A stretch of DNA of 64,000 nucleotides from Mactra quadrangularis. Lineage: Eukaryota > Mollusca > Bivalvia > Venerida > Mactridae. The number at the start of each line of letters is the position of its first letter. Position 1 is the stretch's first letter. Below are positions 12,190 through 23,572 of the stretch, piece by piece. The position numbers were made by a program, and so were the translations under genes. The notes beneath the pieces were generated by a model, which searched no databases, had not been told where the DNA came from, and worked only from the letters and a program-made list of their open reading frames with translations. The stretch lies in contig CM046299.1 of assembly GCA_025267735.1 (NCBI GenBank), positions 34,114,887-34,178,886 on the forward strand, written 5' to 3'.

Positions 12190-12412
12190 AAATGTACAGG
12201 TGTGAAAAATGCGTTCGTACTGGAAAAAAACCTCAATTTTTTCAAACATTTTTTTCGTCTTATTTGAAGTTGTGAAAAATGCGTTTCTGTGCTCGTATGA
12301 AATTTGTATATATGCTAATGTGTTTTTACACAAGTTGTGAAAAATGCGTACGCGTTTTTCACAAGTTGTGAAAAACATGGGGTGTGAAAAATGAGGTTCA
12401 ACAAAGCTAGTA
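12190..12412. repeat. TTTTTCACAA-rich dispersed repeat, right copy
   Basis: At least five TGTGAAAAATGCG or TTTTTCACAAG words, ending GGTGTGAAAAATGAGGTTCAAC. The reverse complement of this end matches the start of the block at 1834. A central palindrome is built on GCGTACGCG. Confidence 0.5.
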
Positions 12413-13937
12413 TATTTGTATATGGAATAAAAGTTCTTGAATTGAAATAATGGCGAGTCTCACGAACCTCAAAAACTTAAATTGTATAAAGTTTTCTATG
12501 TATAAATAAACGGGACAAATCATTAGTTATACTATTAAACTGTTTGTATTATTTATTCAATTTAGCAATGGAGATCATGACACTATAGAAAGATGAGTCG
12601 GGTTTATTTATGAGAATAAATGTGAACTTAAAACGTAGGCGCAAATATTTCTTTTCACCGTGTAAAGTATATGAACCTTCAAACATTAGTTTTAAATGAA
12701 CCGGTATCACTAACTTAGTGCATCAAATAGAGTTTTGTATAAAGTTCCCATTAACGTACATTACGATGTCAAAATAATTAATGCGTTTTTTCTACTCCAT
12801 TGCTCACTTTTGTATAAGATGAAATCTAGTATAGTATATTCTGTTTTATAAACATTGTAAGTTAATTTGTCAATTCTGTGTAGTATACGGATATTTCTAT
12901 ATTAATTTGCGGCTGTATTATTAGAGTGATACCAGTGCGACTCTAGTAAGGACCTCGATCAAAAGAATGACTAATTAGCCTTGGCAATCAACGGTACGAA
13001 GAAATAGATAATAAATTTGTAATATAAAAACACAGTGTCACAAATGATCTAATTCAGAATTAACTTTAACACTGGGCCAAATGAAATCGTTTAATGACGA
13101 GGTAAATATTCGTATATTATCTTGTACACACAGACACACAGATACAGTAGTTGTCTATATACATGTATATACAGTGTCTTGTTACAAGTCTTAATTTATA
13201 ATAGTATTCTCTCAAGTAGGATTTTATATTACATTTAATATCATAACTTCATTTCTACACATATCCATATATTTAGTATCATAACTACACATACTACATA
13301 TATATATTTAAAATACCCAGTTGTTGATGTATTTTTATACTATAAACATATTTGAGTGTGATATTATATTGATAAAACATCATTATTATCTTTGACTTTT
13401 AGTAGAAGACCAAGTTGGTTTTATTTATCTATACATTTCTGAAAAAGATAGTCTATATGGTATTTACAGGATACATGTGATAAGTATACTAGAAAAAACA
13501 TTGATGCAAAGCATCAAAGGGCGTCCAAAAATGGTTAAAAGTAAGAAATGTACTAACGGATAATAAAATAGGAGAACAGATCTTGTTGGTTAAGTTTAGC
13601 ATATTAATTTTTAATAATTTTATTCGAAAAATACGTCTTGATTAATTGTTAACTACTCTATTATTAATAAATTGGTGAAAAGTTATTATATATGTAAATT
13701 ATAAACATCGCAATATCAATTTTTTACTTTTTAGTATCTTTTTGCCTTTTCTTAAACAATTTTTTTTTCTAGATCTAATCATAATTTCTTAAAATGTCAT
13801 TACTTTATTAGATAATATATCACAATATCATCTTAAACGTTGTAAAAACCTCCATCAATATCAACAAAACACGCAAGCAATACAGTCAATTTTAATCCCT
13901 TCTTTATTTAACTCGTCATTTAAGAGGATAATCGCTC
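12413..13937. other. AT-rich non-coding stretch
   Basis: I see no gene, RNA or well-defined repeat, only a small hairpin near 13500-13520 (TTGATGC / GCATCAA) and scattered AT-rich simple sequence near 13250-13330. Confidence 0.4.
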
Positions 13938-14222
13938 AGCCCTGCGTTCAGTTACCGCGAACGTTACAAAACGTTCCGTAACGATACATTCGGAACTCCT
14001 CGGCCATTTGTTGCGAATAATCTCGGACATATTTAGACGCTATTTTGAAACTACCGGTGTTAAAGTAAACAAATATATGATCGTTTAGGCATTAAGTGAT
14101 GTTTCGTTTTTAGTCCGTAAATTTTGAAACGTCACTCATAGCCTTAACGATCTCATATTTTTGTATTAGATTAGGTTATTTGCCGAGGAGTTCCGAATGT
14201 ATCGAGATTTTCCAGTTGCCCT
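13938..14222. mobile_element. Palindromic MITE, copy 1 (family M)
   Basis: Starts GCCCTGCGTTCAGTTACC with AACGTT repeats. Arms carrying GATACATTCGGAACTCCTCGG (left) and its inverse CCGAGGAGTTCCGAATGTATC (right) flank a centre in which ATGTTTCGTTTTTAGTCCGTAA lies opposite a related inverse. There is no coding capacity. A second copy lies at 16545-17462, split by the Harbinger-like element. Confidence 0.7.
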
Positions 14223-15785
14223 TTTACAAAATCTGAGTTCATTGCATAAGGGGCGTCGCGTTTCGGCGCGGACGCCAAAGATAATTATTTCATTGTTCAA
14301 CAAAATATTTTTTATTTAAAAACGTTATATAGTTAGGCATCAGCCAGTCTTGGTATAGAGTTATAAAATACAAAAAGTCAATATTTACTGTAATACTAAG
14401 ACATCATACAACTTGACAAGGTATTTCAACAAATTATCACATCTTTATTTTATAGCAAAAATAATAACAAAAATCAAATATAACTATTACTTGTAAACCA
14501 ATGCTAGTCGAAGATAACACTAAAGCGCTAAATATCTTTATATTTAACGTAAGTTTAAGAAATGAAACATTATTTCTTATTTTATTGTTATTATTATTTG
14601 ATCAGAGATGATTTGATTAGCATTGAATACTACATTCAATTAAAGTTACATAATGTATAGTTAAGAAGTTAATCATTATTTACATGAATATAATGCCACT
14701 TTAAAGACATGTGTTTGGAAACATAAACAGTAAATCCTTAAAAACAATATAAAATATATAACTACCCAGATAAGCGTCTTAGTAATAGCAGGTTTGGGCA
14801 GAAAATCTGACCAATCTTGTAACCGAGAGGATAATGCCCAATTTTAATCAACATCACGCATCCAAAAAAAAAATAGAATAAAATAGTAAGTGTGTCAAAT
14901 AAAACTTTTCCTGAAATCAGAATATATTTTACAATATAATAGAACATGACACTCATTTCTGAAATATCACAGAAGGGACATTTACAATTATCTTAACCCC
15001 AATCTTCCTATCAACTTGTTTCTATTCAAGTAGAAGCTATCACACAAATAAATGATGATCTGTGCCTTGCTATTTTGTATCATATGTAATGTACATTTAC
15101 GATATGTTTGTAAAGTTATTAATAATATGTCCCTTTTCAAAAGAACATTTTCAATCCAGTCTAAAATGATACATGTATATAAAACAATTTAACATGTCCA
15201 TGTTGAGTAAAAACATCTTTATTAATAGGATTATCTATATAATTATATTGTTGTAAGCCTATTAAAGGTAACTGTTTTTTTGTTGTTGAATGTAACCAAT
15301 TTTGACCAGATAACAATACATTATTTCACGAGTGGTGTCAGTCTAGTACAATATTGAGCAAAGACATCCATTGAAATACAGGTGGAGATTTTTAGCTCAT
15401 CAACTTATACTGGTTTGCTTGTCGAGTGGTTAGTTCTTGATTTCCAACTTATACTTTCAATGTACATAATTATATACTATATCTTTTAATGAAAAACAAA
15501 TCTACTGAATCAACTCTAGCATTATCTTTATTATACTACATTCCGCTATGCATTTCTTTGATTGACTTCATCAATATAACAATGTATATCAATTGTTCCA
15601 TGAACTTATTGAATAAATGTGATGCAAAACTTTAAATTTATTAATACATGTATATTTTCAGCGAGTTGTCCGTGCTTTTAGCTGAAGATATTTGACACAC
15701 TAACGGCATAAGCGATGCCTTTAAGACAGTTTTTAATTGTTCGACCTTGTCGGATAATTATATATACCACTTTTGAGAAAACAGT
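14223..15785. other. AT-rich non-coding stretch
   Basis: No gene, RNA or repeat with clear borders was seen. Confidence 0.4.
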
Positions 15786-15995
15786 ATGGCTTACTACAAA
15801 AACTACTTTTTGGAGTACATGAAGGGACTCAATTCTTCAAGCATATGTATTACAGAGAAAAGTTTAATAAACGATTATTGTAATAATCACATAAAATCAA
15901 ACACTGAAATATATGCAACAGTGAAGATTCCCTGTGGTGAACCCCATTTGAAAGGAAGTGATGCACTGATCTTTCATCCTTTACGTAGACGATAA
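15786..15995 (+). CDS. Small hypothetical ORF (69 aa), doubtful
   Basis: An ATG-initiated frame of 69 codons starting MAYYKNYFLEYMKGLNSS, with an acceptable start context (A at -3, G at +4) and somewhat better base balance than its AT-rich surroundings. It has a polar C-terminal half, and no signal peptide, membrane segment or familiar motif. I do not recognise it. It may be a first exon, a relic or chance. No splice donor or polyadenylation signal was confirmed. Confidence 0.15.
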   Translation: MAYYKNYFLEYMKGLNSSSICITEKSLINDYCNNHIKSNTEIYATVKIPCGEPHLKGSDALIFHPLRRR

Positions 15996-16544
15996 AACAT
16001 ATCTTGGCTAAGACGCTTCACTCATCGCACAAATCGGCTACGCACAGGGAGTAGTGCGGTGTATGCATAAACATAAAATCGTTGTATGTTTTTTTATCAT
16101 GAATAAATAGTAAGAAAATGCTGGCTTATAACTACAGGAATACCAATCCATAGATACCATGCCCTTTTGAACCCAATGAGTATATATCATTAGCCGTATC
16201 CTAATTTCGTTTTTAAAGACCTGTGTAAAGATTGACAGATGAAAACACGTTCTCATGGATGTTATTTTACCAGCATAAACGTTCCATTTAACGATCATAC
16301 TTTATTTTGGATAGTAATATTATATTTCGAAGTCACAAAAACATACTGAATTTATTAAGTACTTGTAAAAATTGTCGGGTATTAAGACATTTTTACCCAT
16401 GATGCTAAAACGTATATCGAACAGACCAGTTAGTTAGTGAGCATAATGGGGAACTCTAATATAGATCAATGGATAGGGAATTAAACAGATATTTAGGATT
16501 ATTGATCAAATAGTTCCGCGTAGTATTTTTCTCATAGCTCTGTA

Positions 16545-17462
16545 GCGTGTTCAATTACACAAAACGTTACAGAACGTTACATAACGATACATTCGGAACT
16601 CCTCAGCCATTCGCTGCGAATAATCTTATCTAATAAACAAATATGCGATCGTTACGGCAATGAGTGATGTTTCAAAGTTTACGGACTAAAAACGAAACAT
16701 CATCCTTTGCCTGAACGACATAAATTTGTTTACTTCAACACCGGGGCTGCGTTCAGTTAGCAGTTAGCGTTAGCCAAACACAGTTATCGTTATGGACGGT
16801 TAATTGAACGACTTGTTGAAGTGCGAACGTTTAATGATGGCGGACAAGAGAGTCGTTACTTCTATTTTATAAGAAGAATTCGGAGAGGAGGACTTGTTTT
16901 TTCTTGTTTACTTGTTTTTTTTTTAAATGTATTGATCTAAATCAACGGGAGTATCACCGCCGACTTCGTTAGACCTAATCCGGAATTTAAATTTATGGGT
17001 TTTTCCGTCCGTGCACAAACAAAGTTGTATACACATTATTGCTAAACAGCACGAACTATGGATTAATACTACTGTTCTTTTTTACACACGTTTTCAATGA
17101 AACAGTGAAAGTTTGTTTGTACCGGAGTGGAAAACCCAGATAATTGAATTTCGGATATAGTCTTTTCGCTATGGCAGTTACTAATTTGCAAAATGTACTG
17201 GAACTATTTTGTTTCAGGTTGTTTCATATTCGCGTACTATATACTAAAACCGTTAGCTGTTGGCCTTAAACGTTTTCCGCTAATAGGCCGTTCAATTATG
17301 ACTTTTAGCGAACGTTACAGAACGTTACAGAACGTTCGCGGTAACTGAACGCAGGGCGGTAGTTCCCAAATAGCGTCTAAATATGTCCGAGATTTTTTCG
17401 CAACGAATGGCCGAGGAGCTCCAAATGTAACGTTACAGAACGTTCGCGGTAACTGAACGCCC
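16545..17462. mobile_element. Palindromic MITE, copy 2 (family M), split
   Basis: Same family as 13938-14222: ATACATTCGGAACTCCTC on the left, and CGCAACGAATGGCCGAGGAG near the right end with terminal GGTAACTGAACGCCC. The two halves were separated by insertion of the element at 16745-17356; the MITE sequence ACACCGG|TAGTT is interrupted exactly there. The left tip is degenerate. Confidence 0.65.
16745..17356 (+). mobile_element. PIF/Harbinger-like non-autonomous element, copy 1
   Basis: The terminal inverted repeats are GGCTGCGTTCAGTTAG and, from the other end, CCCTGCGTTCAGTTACC. A 3-bp CGG flanks both sides (16742-16744, 17357-17359), and the sequence without the insert matches the inverse of MITE copy 1. 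Inside, just after the left end, a short frame starts ATGGCGGAC (MADKRVVTSIL) and stops at TAA after 11 codons. In copy 2 at 21483 the same frame stays open (MAGKRVVTSILLEEFGEE). Acidic starts of this kind followed by a short exon recall Harbinger nucleases, and a 3-bp duplication fits that superfamily. The family call is inference. Confidence 0.6.
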
Positions 17463-18613
17463 TACTGATATGGTAATGAATTGAAATAAAAGATAAGTTG
17501 CAAATTAAAAAAAATATTTTAACTTGATAGTTACTCATTATATGTTTAACGCAAGACGTGTAAATATTAACACAAGTTGTAGATTTAAGCCGTGTGTGAC
17601 CCTATTGGATGTAAATAGGTGGTTCTGTTACATTTTAGTAGTACATGTATATGCAATTAATTTGTATGCACATTCAATTTGTCTTTCACTGGTTAATATA
17701 CCTGTGCAATTACACTCTAAACTTAAGTGTTTTGATTCCAAACACATAATAAAACACCTATCTGTTGCAGTTTTTAAACATGTTGTGGTGTTTTCATAAA
17801 ACATTGATGTTTAGCACTAAAACACTGGTATTTTCTAGAAACACATGTTTAGGTGTTTTGACTGAAAACACATAACGCGTGTTTTGGGATTGTTACAGAT
17901 TTTAAACAAAATTACACGTTTATTTAATTTACATGTTTTATTTCAAAACATCTGATCATCAACATTAATGAAAGCAAAAATATCTAATCAGTTAAAACAG
18001 GCTATCATTTGACATTTGTAATATTATTTTTTTATATCATAAAATAACATTTTAGCAAGTTTATAAGGCTAAGACAAAAAGGTAAACATAAACACTTCCA
18101 AACAATAACAACAAAACTGTACAGCATGTTTTCACAAATAATGTCTGTGACTCTGAAAACTACAATGCAAATGTGTCTTATCTTAGACAATTATAGTAAT
18201 GTCAATAAGTCTGCTTATCACTTAAATGAGTAAAATAAAATTATACACTAACTTATATCAATTATGTTTATGATAGACGAAAATAAAATACAGTGTTTTA
18301 ACATTTCATTATAATGTCTCATGAATTTGTTTTCATGCAGGCAAAAAGCAGGTTATGCCACAGCTCATCATACTTTTAGAGCTATTGGTTGGCAAAATTT
18401 TCTTGCTTCCTTGGCTTAATTTTGCACTCTAATATTTATGTTGTGATTGTCACAAATACACTTATGCTTTTTTCGTACAAACAATCCATTCAATTCATTA
18501 AAAAAAAGGAGGGTCCTAACTAGACCCACTTGGGTCAGGTTAGCTTTGTGTTCAAATCAAAATTTAGGAATCATTTTAATTATTTTATATGACCAAAGCC
18601 ATGGATATTTTGA

Positions 18614-18780
18614 AACTTTGCCTAGGACAACGTAAAACAATATCTCTGGTTGACTTCTATTTATCAAAGTTACAGTAATTTAAGATGTTGAATGTTCGTT
18701 CAAAAGTTTATCCACTTTTTCTATAAAGTGCCTAAGACAACATAAAACAATATCTCTGGTTGACTTCTATCTATCAATGA
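18614..18780. repeat. Direct duplication of about 47 bp
   Basis: CCTAGGACAACGTAAAACAA...TGACTTCTATTTATCAA (18622-18668) recurs as CCTAAGACAACATAAAACAA...CTATCTATCAA (18730-18776) with only a few mismatches. The second copy overlaps the 3' end of the minus-strand exon, so the duplication may have added or moved its stop or 3' UTR. Confidence 0.7.
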
Positions 18781-19072
18781 AGTGTAAATATCCAACTGAC
18801 TTTTGGCTAAGGAATGCTTGATTAAATACTATTTCTTGCAATAAATTAATGATTTGAGAAAAACAGCGGGGATGTTCCAAATCCATTATATAATACCAGC
18901 TGATTAATAAGAATAGACCTTCCATCAAGCTCTCTGTTTCAAGTGGAATCTTGCATTGGTCATCAACAATGTATTGCTTGTCCAGTTCTGTGTTGTTAAA
19001 GATAAGAACACGACTTGGAGGAGTATTAGATTTTGATGACATCACCTTTGACAAATTAGCTTCTTCAATATC
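18767..19072 (-). CDS. C-terminal exon of an uncharacterised protein inside a TIR element
   Basis: On the minus strand, a pyrimidine-rich tract ending TTTTTCAG precedes an open exon starting DIEEANLSKVMSSKSN and running about 101 codons to a stop. Parts of the sequence look protein-like: SRVLIFNNTELDKQY, IPLETESLMEGLFLLISWYY, MDLEHPRCFSQIINLLQEIVF. The pattern 'acidic loop, LxEGLFLL, aromatic-rich helix, YP/HP, then helix' recalls the C-terminus of uncharacterised SAM-domain-3-like proteins found in many copies in fish and invertebrate genomes; that is a recollection, not a search result. Upstream exons were not recognised, although a TTAA|GTAAGTG donor-like site lies on this strand near 19610. 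Function unknown. Confidence 0.4.
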   Translation of the reverse strand, partial: DIEEANLSKVMSSKSNTPPSRVLIFNNTELDKQYIVDDQCKIPLETESLMEGLFLLISWYYIMDLEHPRCFSQIINLLQEIVFNQAFLSQKSVGYLHFIDR

Positions 19073-20093
19073 CTGAAAAATGATGATGATATAAAACAAT
19101 GAATGAGTACTATATGCTTTTTCAGAAACAGAAAACCTAAACATTTGAAAATTATTTATACAGCAATTTACAAAAAAGTTTCCCTCATTACGGTGATGAC
19201 GAACAATATGTTGGGATTTTTTTTTGAAAATAAACACTGTGGAATGGACATAAAGAACAGTAATACATTTTGAGTATTTCTTATCAATACCATGATCAGA
19301 GGCACAGACCCAATATTTGACAGAAAAGATCTTTCAAGTTCAAAATGAAAAGTCCTGAATTATACACAATATAACTAAAAGTTTGTTTACAAAACAATCT
19401 ATTACCAAACAGTTATCATAATTTCAAATTTTACACTTAAACCTCTAAAAAAGCAAGACCACTGAGCAAGACGGTATACCCCACCCACCTGTTTCAATGT
19501 GAACCGAACTAGTGAAGGCTATATGGACTTAAGTACAAATTCAACGGACCAAAAATCAGGTTTATCACCTACACAAATGTTCAAAATAATAAAACACTTA
19601 CTTAATCAACTGCTGTACAGATCGTTAATGGAAGAAACTGAAGATTAAAATTTACCGCTTTTTTGGTCTGATCTGACAATATGACGTCACGGATTTATTT
19701 CTAAGGGGAAGTAACCGTTGCTTGGTGTTTTCTGCCGAAACAGTAGACAAACACAGGCGTTTTCTTTTTGCTGGATGATAAGTACATAATGTGTTTTCTG
19801 TCACAGATGATGTCTTTTCCTCATTTTTCTTAATTGTCTGTCAAAGTCACGTCAGTTATTTGACTATAGATCATTCAATTACGTAAAAAAGTGTACTAGA
19901 CTATATATTCTTGTCTGACCCGTGAAAACACTGCCGTTTTCCTGCGAGACGCTCCACAATTTCGAAACATTACAAAAACATATGCGTTTATTCCGAAACG
20001 GGTGCAAAACATCAATGTTTACTTTGAAAACGTCAGTGTGTCACAGTGAAACACTGGTAAAACACGTGTAGCGTTATCAAATTTTACAGTGTA

Positions 20094-21482
20094 CAGGTGT
20101 ATGCATTTTAATCAATTTCTCAATTAGTTTTGCCTAAACTTTTGGATATAAATTTTTTGGTCATCAAGTGAAAATGGATTTTCATGTATAGTTTACAAGT
20201 ACAAATGGCACCATTTTGGAGATACATTTCATACAACGAAAGCTCTGCAGTCTATGTTTCAAGAAACGAAATTTTATTCCACATAATTTCTCACATTTTA
20301 GCACATTAAGTAACCGAAGTACAACAATTTTCTACGTCTAACAACTCCAGTGCCTTTGGCGCTTTGATTATTTGCTCGGGACGTCAGTCCTGAACAAATA
20401 TATATACCGTATTTCAGACCCTTTCCCACTTTGAAAACTTACCGAATCCAGAAGTAGTCCCTCAGTACATAGGTATAAAGCAATTCAAAATGATCGTCTG
20501 CTATGACGGGCGCAATAATTCCTGAAATACACTTGTTAATCGGTTTATAATGAAGCGCATGTTTTATAGCTTATGAGTTAAGCGTCTCAGTTGAGCTATT
20601 TACGTTGTATTACGTAATAGAATGGTATCAACTATTCAGTCACGACCCGTCGTTTGTGCCAGTTGTCAGAAGAGATGTTATATCTTCTTATGTAATAGAA
20701 TGGTTCTATAGGAAAAGTTAAAAGATCGTAGTTGATGACTTTGGATGATGTCTGATTAGTGGACTTTATTTATTTAAACATACAGATGCAGTAAAATGAA
20801 TGTGCATAAATGATAACTTTAATTGTGATTTTGCGAAAACAAATCAAACGTGTTTTCGTCTGTCCGGTTAACCTGCTGTATCTATAGGTCGATTGTTTGA
20901 AGTGTTTTAAACCGGAACAATGCTTTTGTACCTATCAAATTAATATCACTGAACTGTTCTTTGTGTACAAACGTTGTTGGAGCCGGAAATATCATTTTAC
21001 TTTTTAAACCCGAACAAATTCAATGCCTTCAGTGCTTTGATTTTCATCGTAAGCAATTTATCATAACCGTGTGCCATTAATACAATATACATGTATATAT
21101 ATTGCGTGAAAAAAACACTAGTCATTTTATATTAAATTCAGATCATTGTTTCATATTATAATGTTGTTTTCCATTAAAAATATATAGACATAATTAGACA
21201 TAATTTTATTGCAAAAAAGACATTTGTCCATTGGCAATACAAACATATAATATACATATAAATATATAAACAATTATTTAAAGTGACGGTCATTAAATTT
21301 CGGCAATAAAATGTTGTTTACAATGTGATGTTCAGTCTGACCTGCATATCGTGACCACGTCATATAGACAGAGAATCAATTCCTATACTCATGACAACTG
21401 AGTAACTATATTGATAACATCACAGAATAACATCAAAACTGCGTTGTGTAACTTAATAATATGTTTGAATGCCGAAGATCGC
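20094..21482. other. Non-coding stretch with diffuse repeats
   Basis: No gene recognised. Two loosely related segments, 20345-20395 (GTGCCTTTGGCGCTTTGATT) and 21015-21055 (ATGCCTTCAGTGCTTTGATT), suggest an old dispersed repeat. GTAATAGAATGG recurs at about 20615 and 20694. Confidence 0.35.
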
Positions 21483-21660
21483 TTATGCAGGGCTGCGTTC
21501 AGTTAGCAGTTTGCGTTAGCCAAACACAGTTACCGTTATGAACGGTTAATTGAACAACCCGTTGAAGCGCGAACGTTTAAAGATGGCGGGCAAGAGGGTC
21601 GTTACTTCTATTTTATTAGAAGAATTCGGAGAAGAGGGCTTGCTTTTCTTTGTTACTTGT
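21483..21660 (+). mobile_element. PIF/Harbinger-like element, copy 2 (5' end)
   Basis: Begins GGGCTGCGTTCAGTTAGC and matches the first ~180 bp of the element at 16745 with scattered differences. It carries a first-exon frame starting at an ATG near 21584: MAGKRVVTSILLEEFGEEGLLFF, open where copy 1 has a stop. No matching 3' terminus was found downstream, so the copy is truncated or its end has decayed. Confidence 0.55.
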
Positions 21661-22354
21661 TTTTTGTAAATGTAGTACGTGTGTATTTATCTTAACTTCT
21701 GAAAAAATAAATATAATGCATTATTTTTTTGTCGTAAAATATTTGTGTTTCGTTTTTGTTTTGTGTGTTTTGTTAATAGGTACCTAGGTTTGTCAAACTT
21801 GAGTTGACGCTTAACAAAATTCCGATTTGGCATGGCTTTATGGTTGTTTACTATTTTAGTAATCGGTATTAATGTATACGAAAATTGTTTGTTCACTGTG
21901 TCCTACAATTCTTCTTAACAAACACTAATTTTATACAGAAACTCAATGAACAAATGTTATAATTAAATGGTGTATCAAATAATGATAGATATTTGAAATA
22001 GAGAACTGAAGATTTTATTTACTTAAATATTATAAATAATTAAATTGCGTTTAATTGTGTAAGGATTAATTAGTAATATTTATGATTTTGATTATAAAAC
22101 ATGTACAATGTGACAAGAGATATTTTTGTAGTTCTTGTAAATTTATTTTAGTATAGAATTATAGCCGAAAGAAACAGAAGCGTTGCAGAACAGAACATTT
22201 ACATAAGTTTGAAATAAATATGATAATCGGGAAAGGTTTGTCCTGAATAAAAACTATTATCATTACATATTTATCAACAGATAACATTTGGAGCAATTAA
22301 TGTATTGTTGTGACACAAAGAATTTATTCTGTATGATTTACACATATTTAAAAC
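21661..22354. other. AT-rich non-coding stretch
   Basis: No gene, RNA or bounded repeat was seen; the minus-strand 69-codon frame at 21687-21896 is low-complexity and unsupported. Confidence 0.4.
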
Positions 22355-22366
22355 GTTCCCATACAA

Positions 22367-22586
22367 AGCCGCGGCCGTGGCGTAGTGGTTAGCATGTCTG
22401 ACTTCGAATCCGTAGATCTCGGGTTCGAACGCGGTGGCGGTAGGTCATACCCTGTACATGAGTTGTCGGCCTCGTGGTAGGGTTAGTTAGTACTGGTGAC
22501 AGAAAAGTGTCCAGGAAACCTATAGTAGGAAGAGCTGGCCGTCGTATATATAACCTAAATATGTATTGAATATGACGTTAAAAAAA
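22367..22586 (+). mobile_element. tRNA-derived SINE with perfect target duplication
   Basis: The head reads like a tRNA gene: box A TGGCGTAGTGG (about 22378) and box B GGGTTCGAACG (about 22421), the internal RNA polymerase III promoter. A ~140-bp unrelated body follows and ends in an A-rich tail. The element is flanked by an exact 12-bp duplication, GTTCCCATACAA (22355-22366 and 22587-22598), the mark of LINE-assisted insertion. The perfect duplication implies a fairly recent insertion. The acceptor stem does not fold as a functional tRNA, so this is a SINE and not a tRNA gene. Confidence 0.85.
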
Positions 22587-22598
22587 GTTCCCATACAA

Positions 22599-23341
22599 TC
22601 TCAGATATTATCTTTAAATATTGTCCAGAAAAGCTCAATTATTGACATAGTCAAAATATATCATACAAGGTCGTTGCTTGCATTTGAGTTGCTTATTTTT
22701 AAAAAATCTTTACAAACAAATGGATTTGAAACAATTATTTTAAACTTCAAAATACGTGAACGTTTTTGTATATTTTGTTTTACAATATATTTTATACAAG
22801 AACAACAAAATAAGTAGCGGTTTGGTTGAATTTTTAAATAACTACTCTTTCAACCTGTTACGCTTGTAAAGAATTCAATACTTTTAATAGGTTAATTTGT
22901 TTCAAAATCTCTATATTTAAGGTCTTCGAGAAGCGTTTTCTCTAAAGGATTGAATTAATTCGCTATATGGTTGAAGGGAGACAACTTGATATATTCTTAA
23001 CGTCCTTATTGTATATGAAGAAATAATATAATGATGCATATATTCAAGCATGTACCAAAATGTATTATTTCAAATGTGGTATGATACAACTGTTGTTAAA
23101 GTCTGATTCCATTTTATATAAAAATAAATCCAAACATGATTTATGATTCTATTGTTAGTACATGTATACAAGAAAAAACGTGTCTGGTTCTACTTACTTT
23201 GACAAAAGAAGGATTTAAGATATGAAAATATGTGTATATAAAATAAATATATATAATATATATATATAGCCTCTGTTCCGGTACCATGGTTAGTATACTT
23301 CGGCACACCGAGTATACTCCTTCGGCCGCTCAGATCATACC
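22599..23341. other. AT-rich non-coding stretch
   Basis: No supported gene. TA-rich simple sequence lies near 23230-23265, followed by a small hairpin at 23289-23313 (GTATACTTCGG / CCGAGTATAC). Confidence 0.4.
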
Positions 23342-23572
23342 CTACAACGACAATTCGTAAACAAGTAGACTTTCTTCCGAATAAGGAGACGTTGACCGCT
23401 CATTGTGAAAAGACAAGAAATAAGTTGCTAGAAATACAACTGTCCAACAAACTGGTATGATGGTCCGACAGCTCTTAATAACTAACAAAATGAAGAGGGC
23501 GTAAAGTATCAAAAACACCAACAATAAAATAAGCAAGTATACTAAGACATTGACTATTCTTATGGATCCCAT
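23342..23572 (-). CDS. Possible small membrane protein (76 aa), doubtful
   Basis: An ATG-started minus-strand frame in a TATATGGGATCC context. It has two strongly hydrophobic stretches, about residues 6-33 (VNVLVYLLILLLVFLILYAL) and 38-53 (TIIPVCWTVVFLATYF), then a polar Ser/Glu-rich tail. This is the profile of a two-pass membrane peptide or a transmembrane exon, but AT-rich DNA easily gives hydrophobic frames by chance. There is no family resemblance and no supporting splice or promoter signal. Confidence 0.2.
   Translation of the reverse strand: MGSIRIVNVLVYLLILLLVFLILYALFILLVIKSCRTIIPVCWTVVFLATYFLSFHNERSTSPYSEESLLVYELSL

Larger units (their letters stand above)
17713..20091. mobile_element. 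TA-flanked TIR element carrying a minus-strand exon
   Basis: The ends are inverted: CACTCTAAACTTAAGTG at the left against CACTGTAAAATTTGATAACG read inward from the right. TA dinucleotides lie outside (17711-17712, 20092-20093). Similarity recurs inward, with ACATTGATGTTT(A/T)GCAC about 90-100 bp from both tips. Sub-terminal GTGTTTT/AAAACAC words are abundant on both sides. The interior includes a minus-strand exon (18767-19072) with a good splice acceptor. A TA duplication suggests a Tc1/mariner-like or another TA-targeting group, but no DDE motif is visible. Confidence 0.55.
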
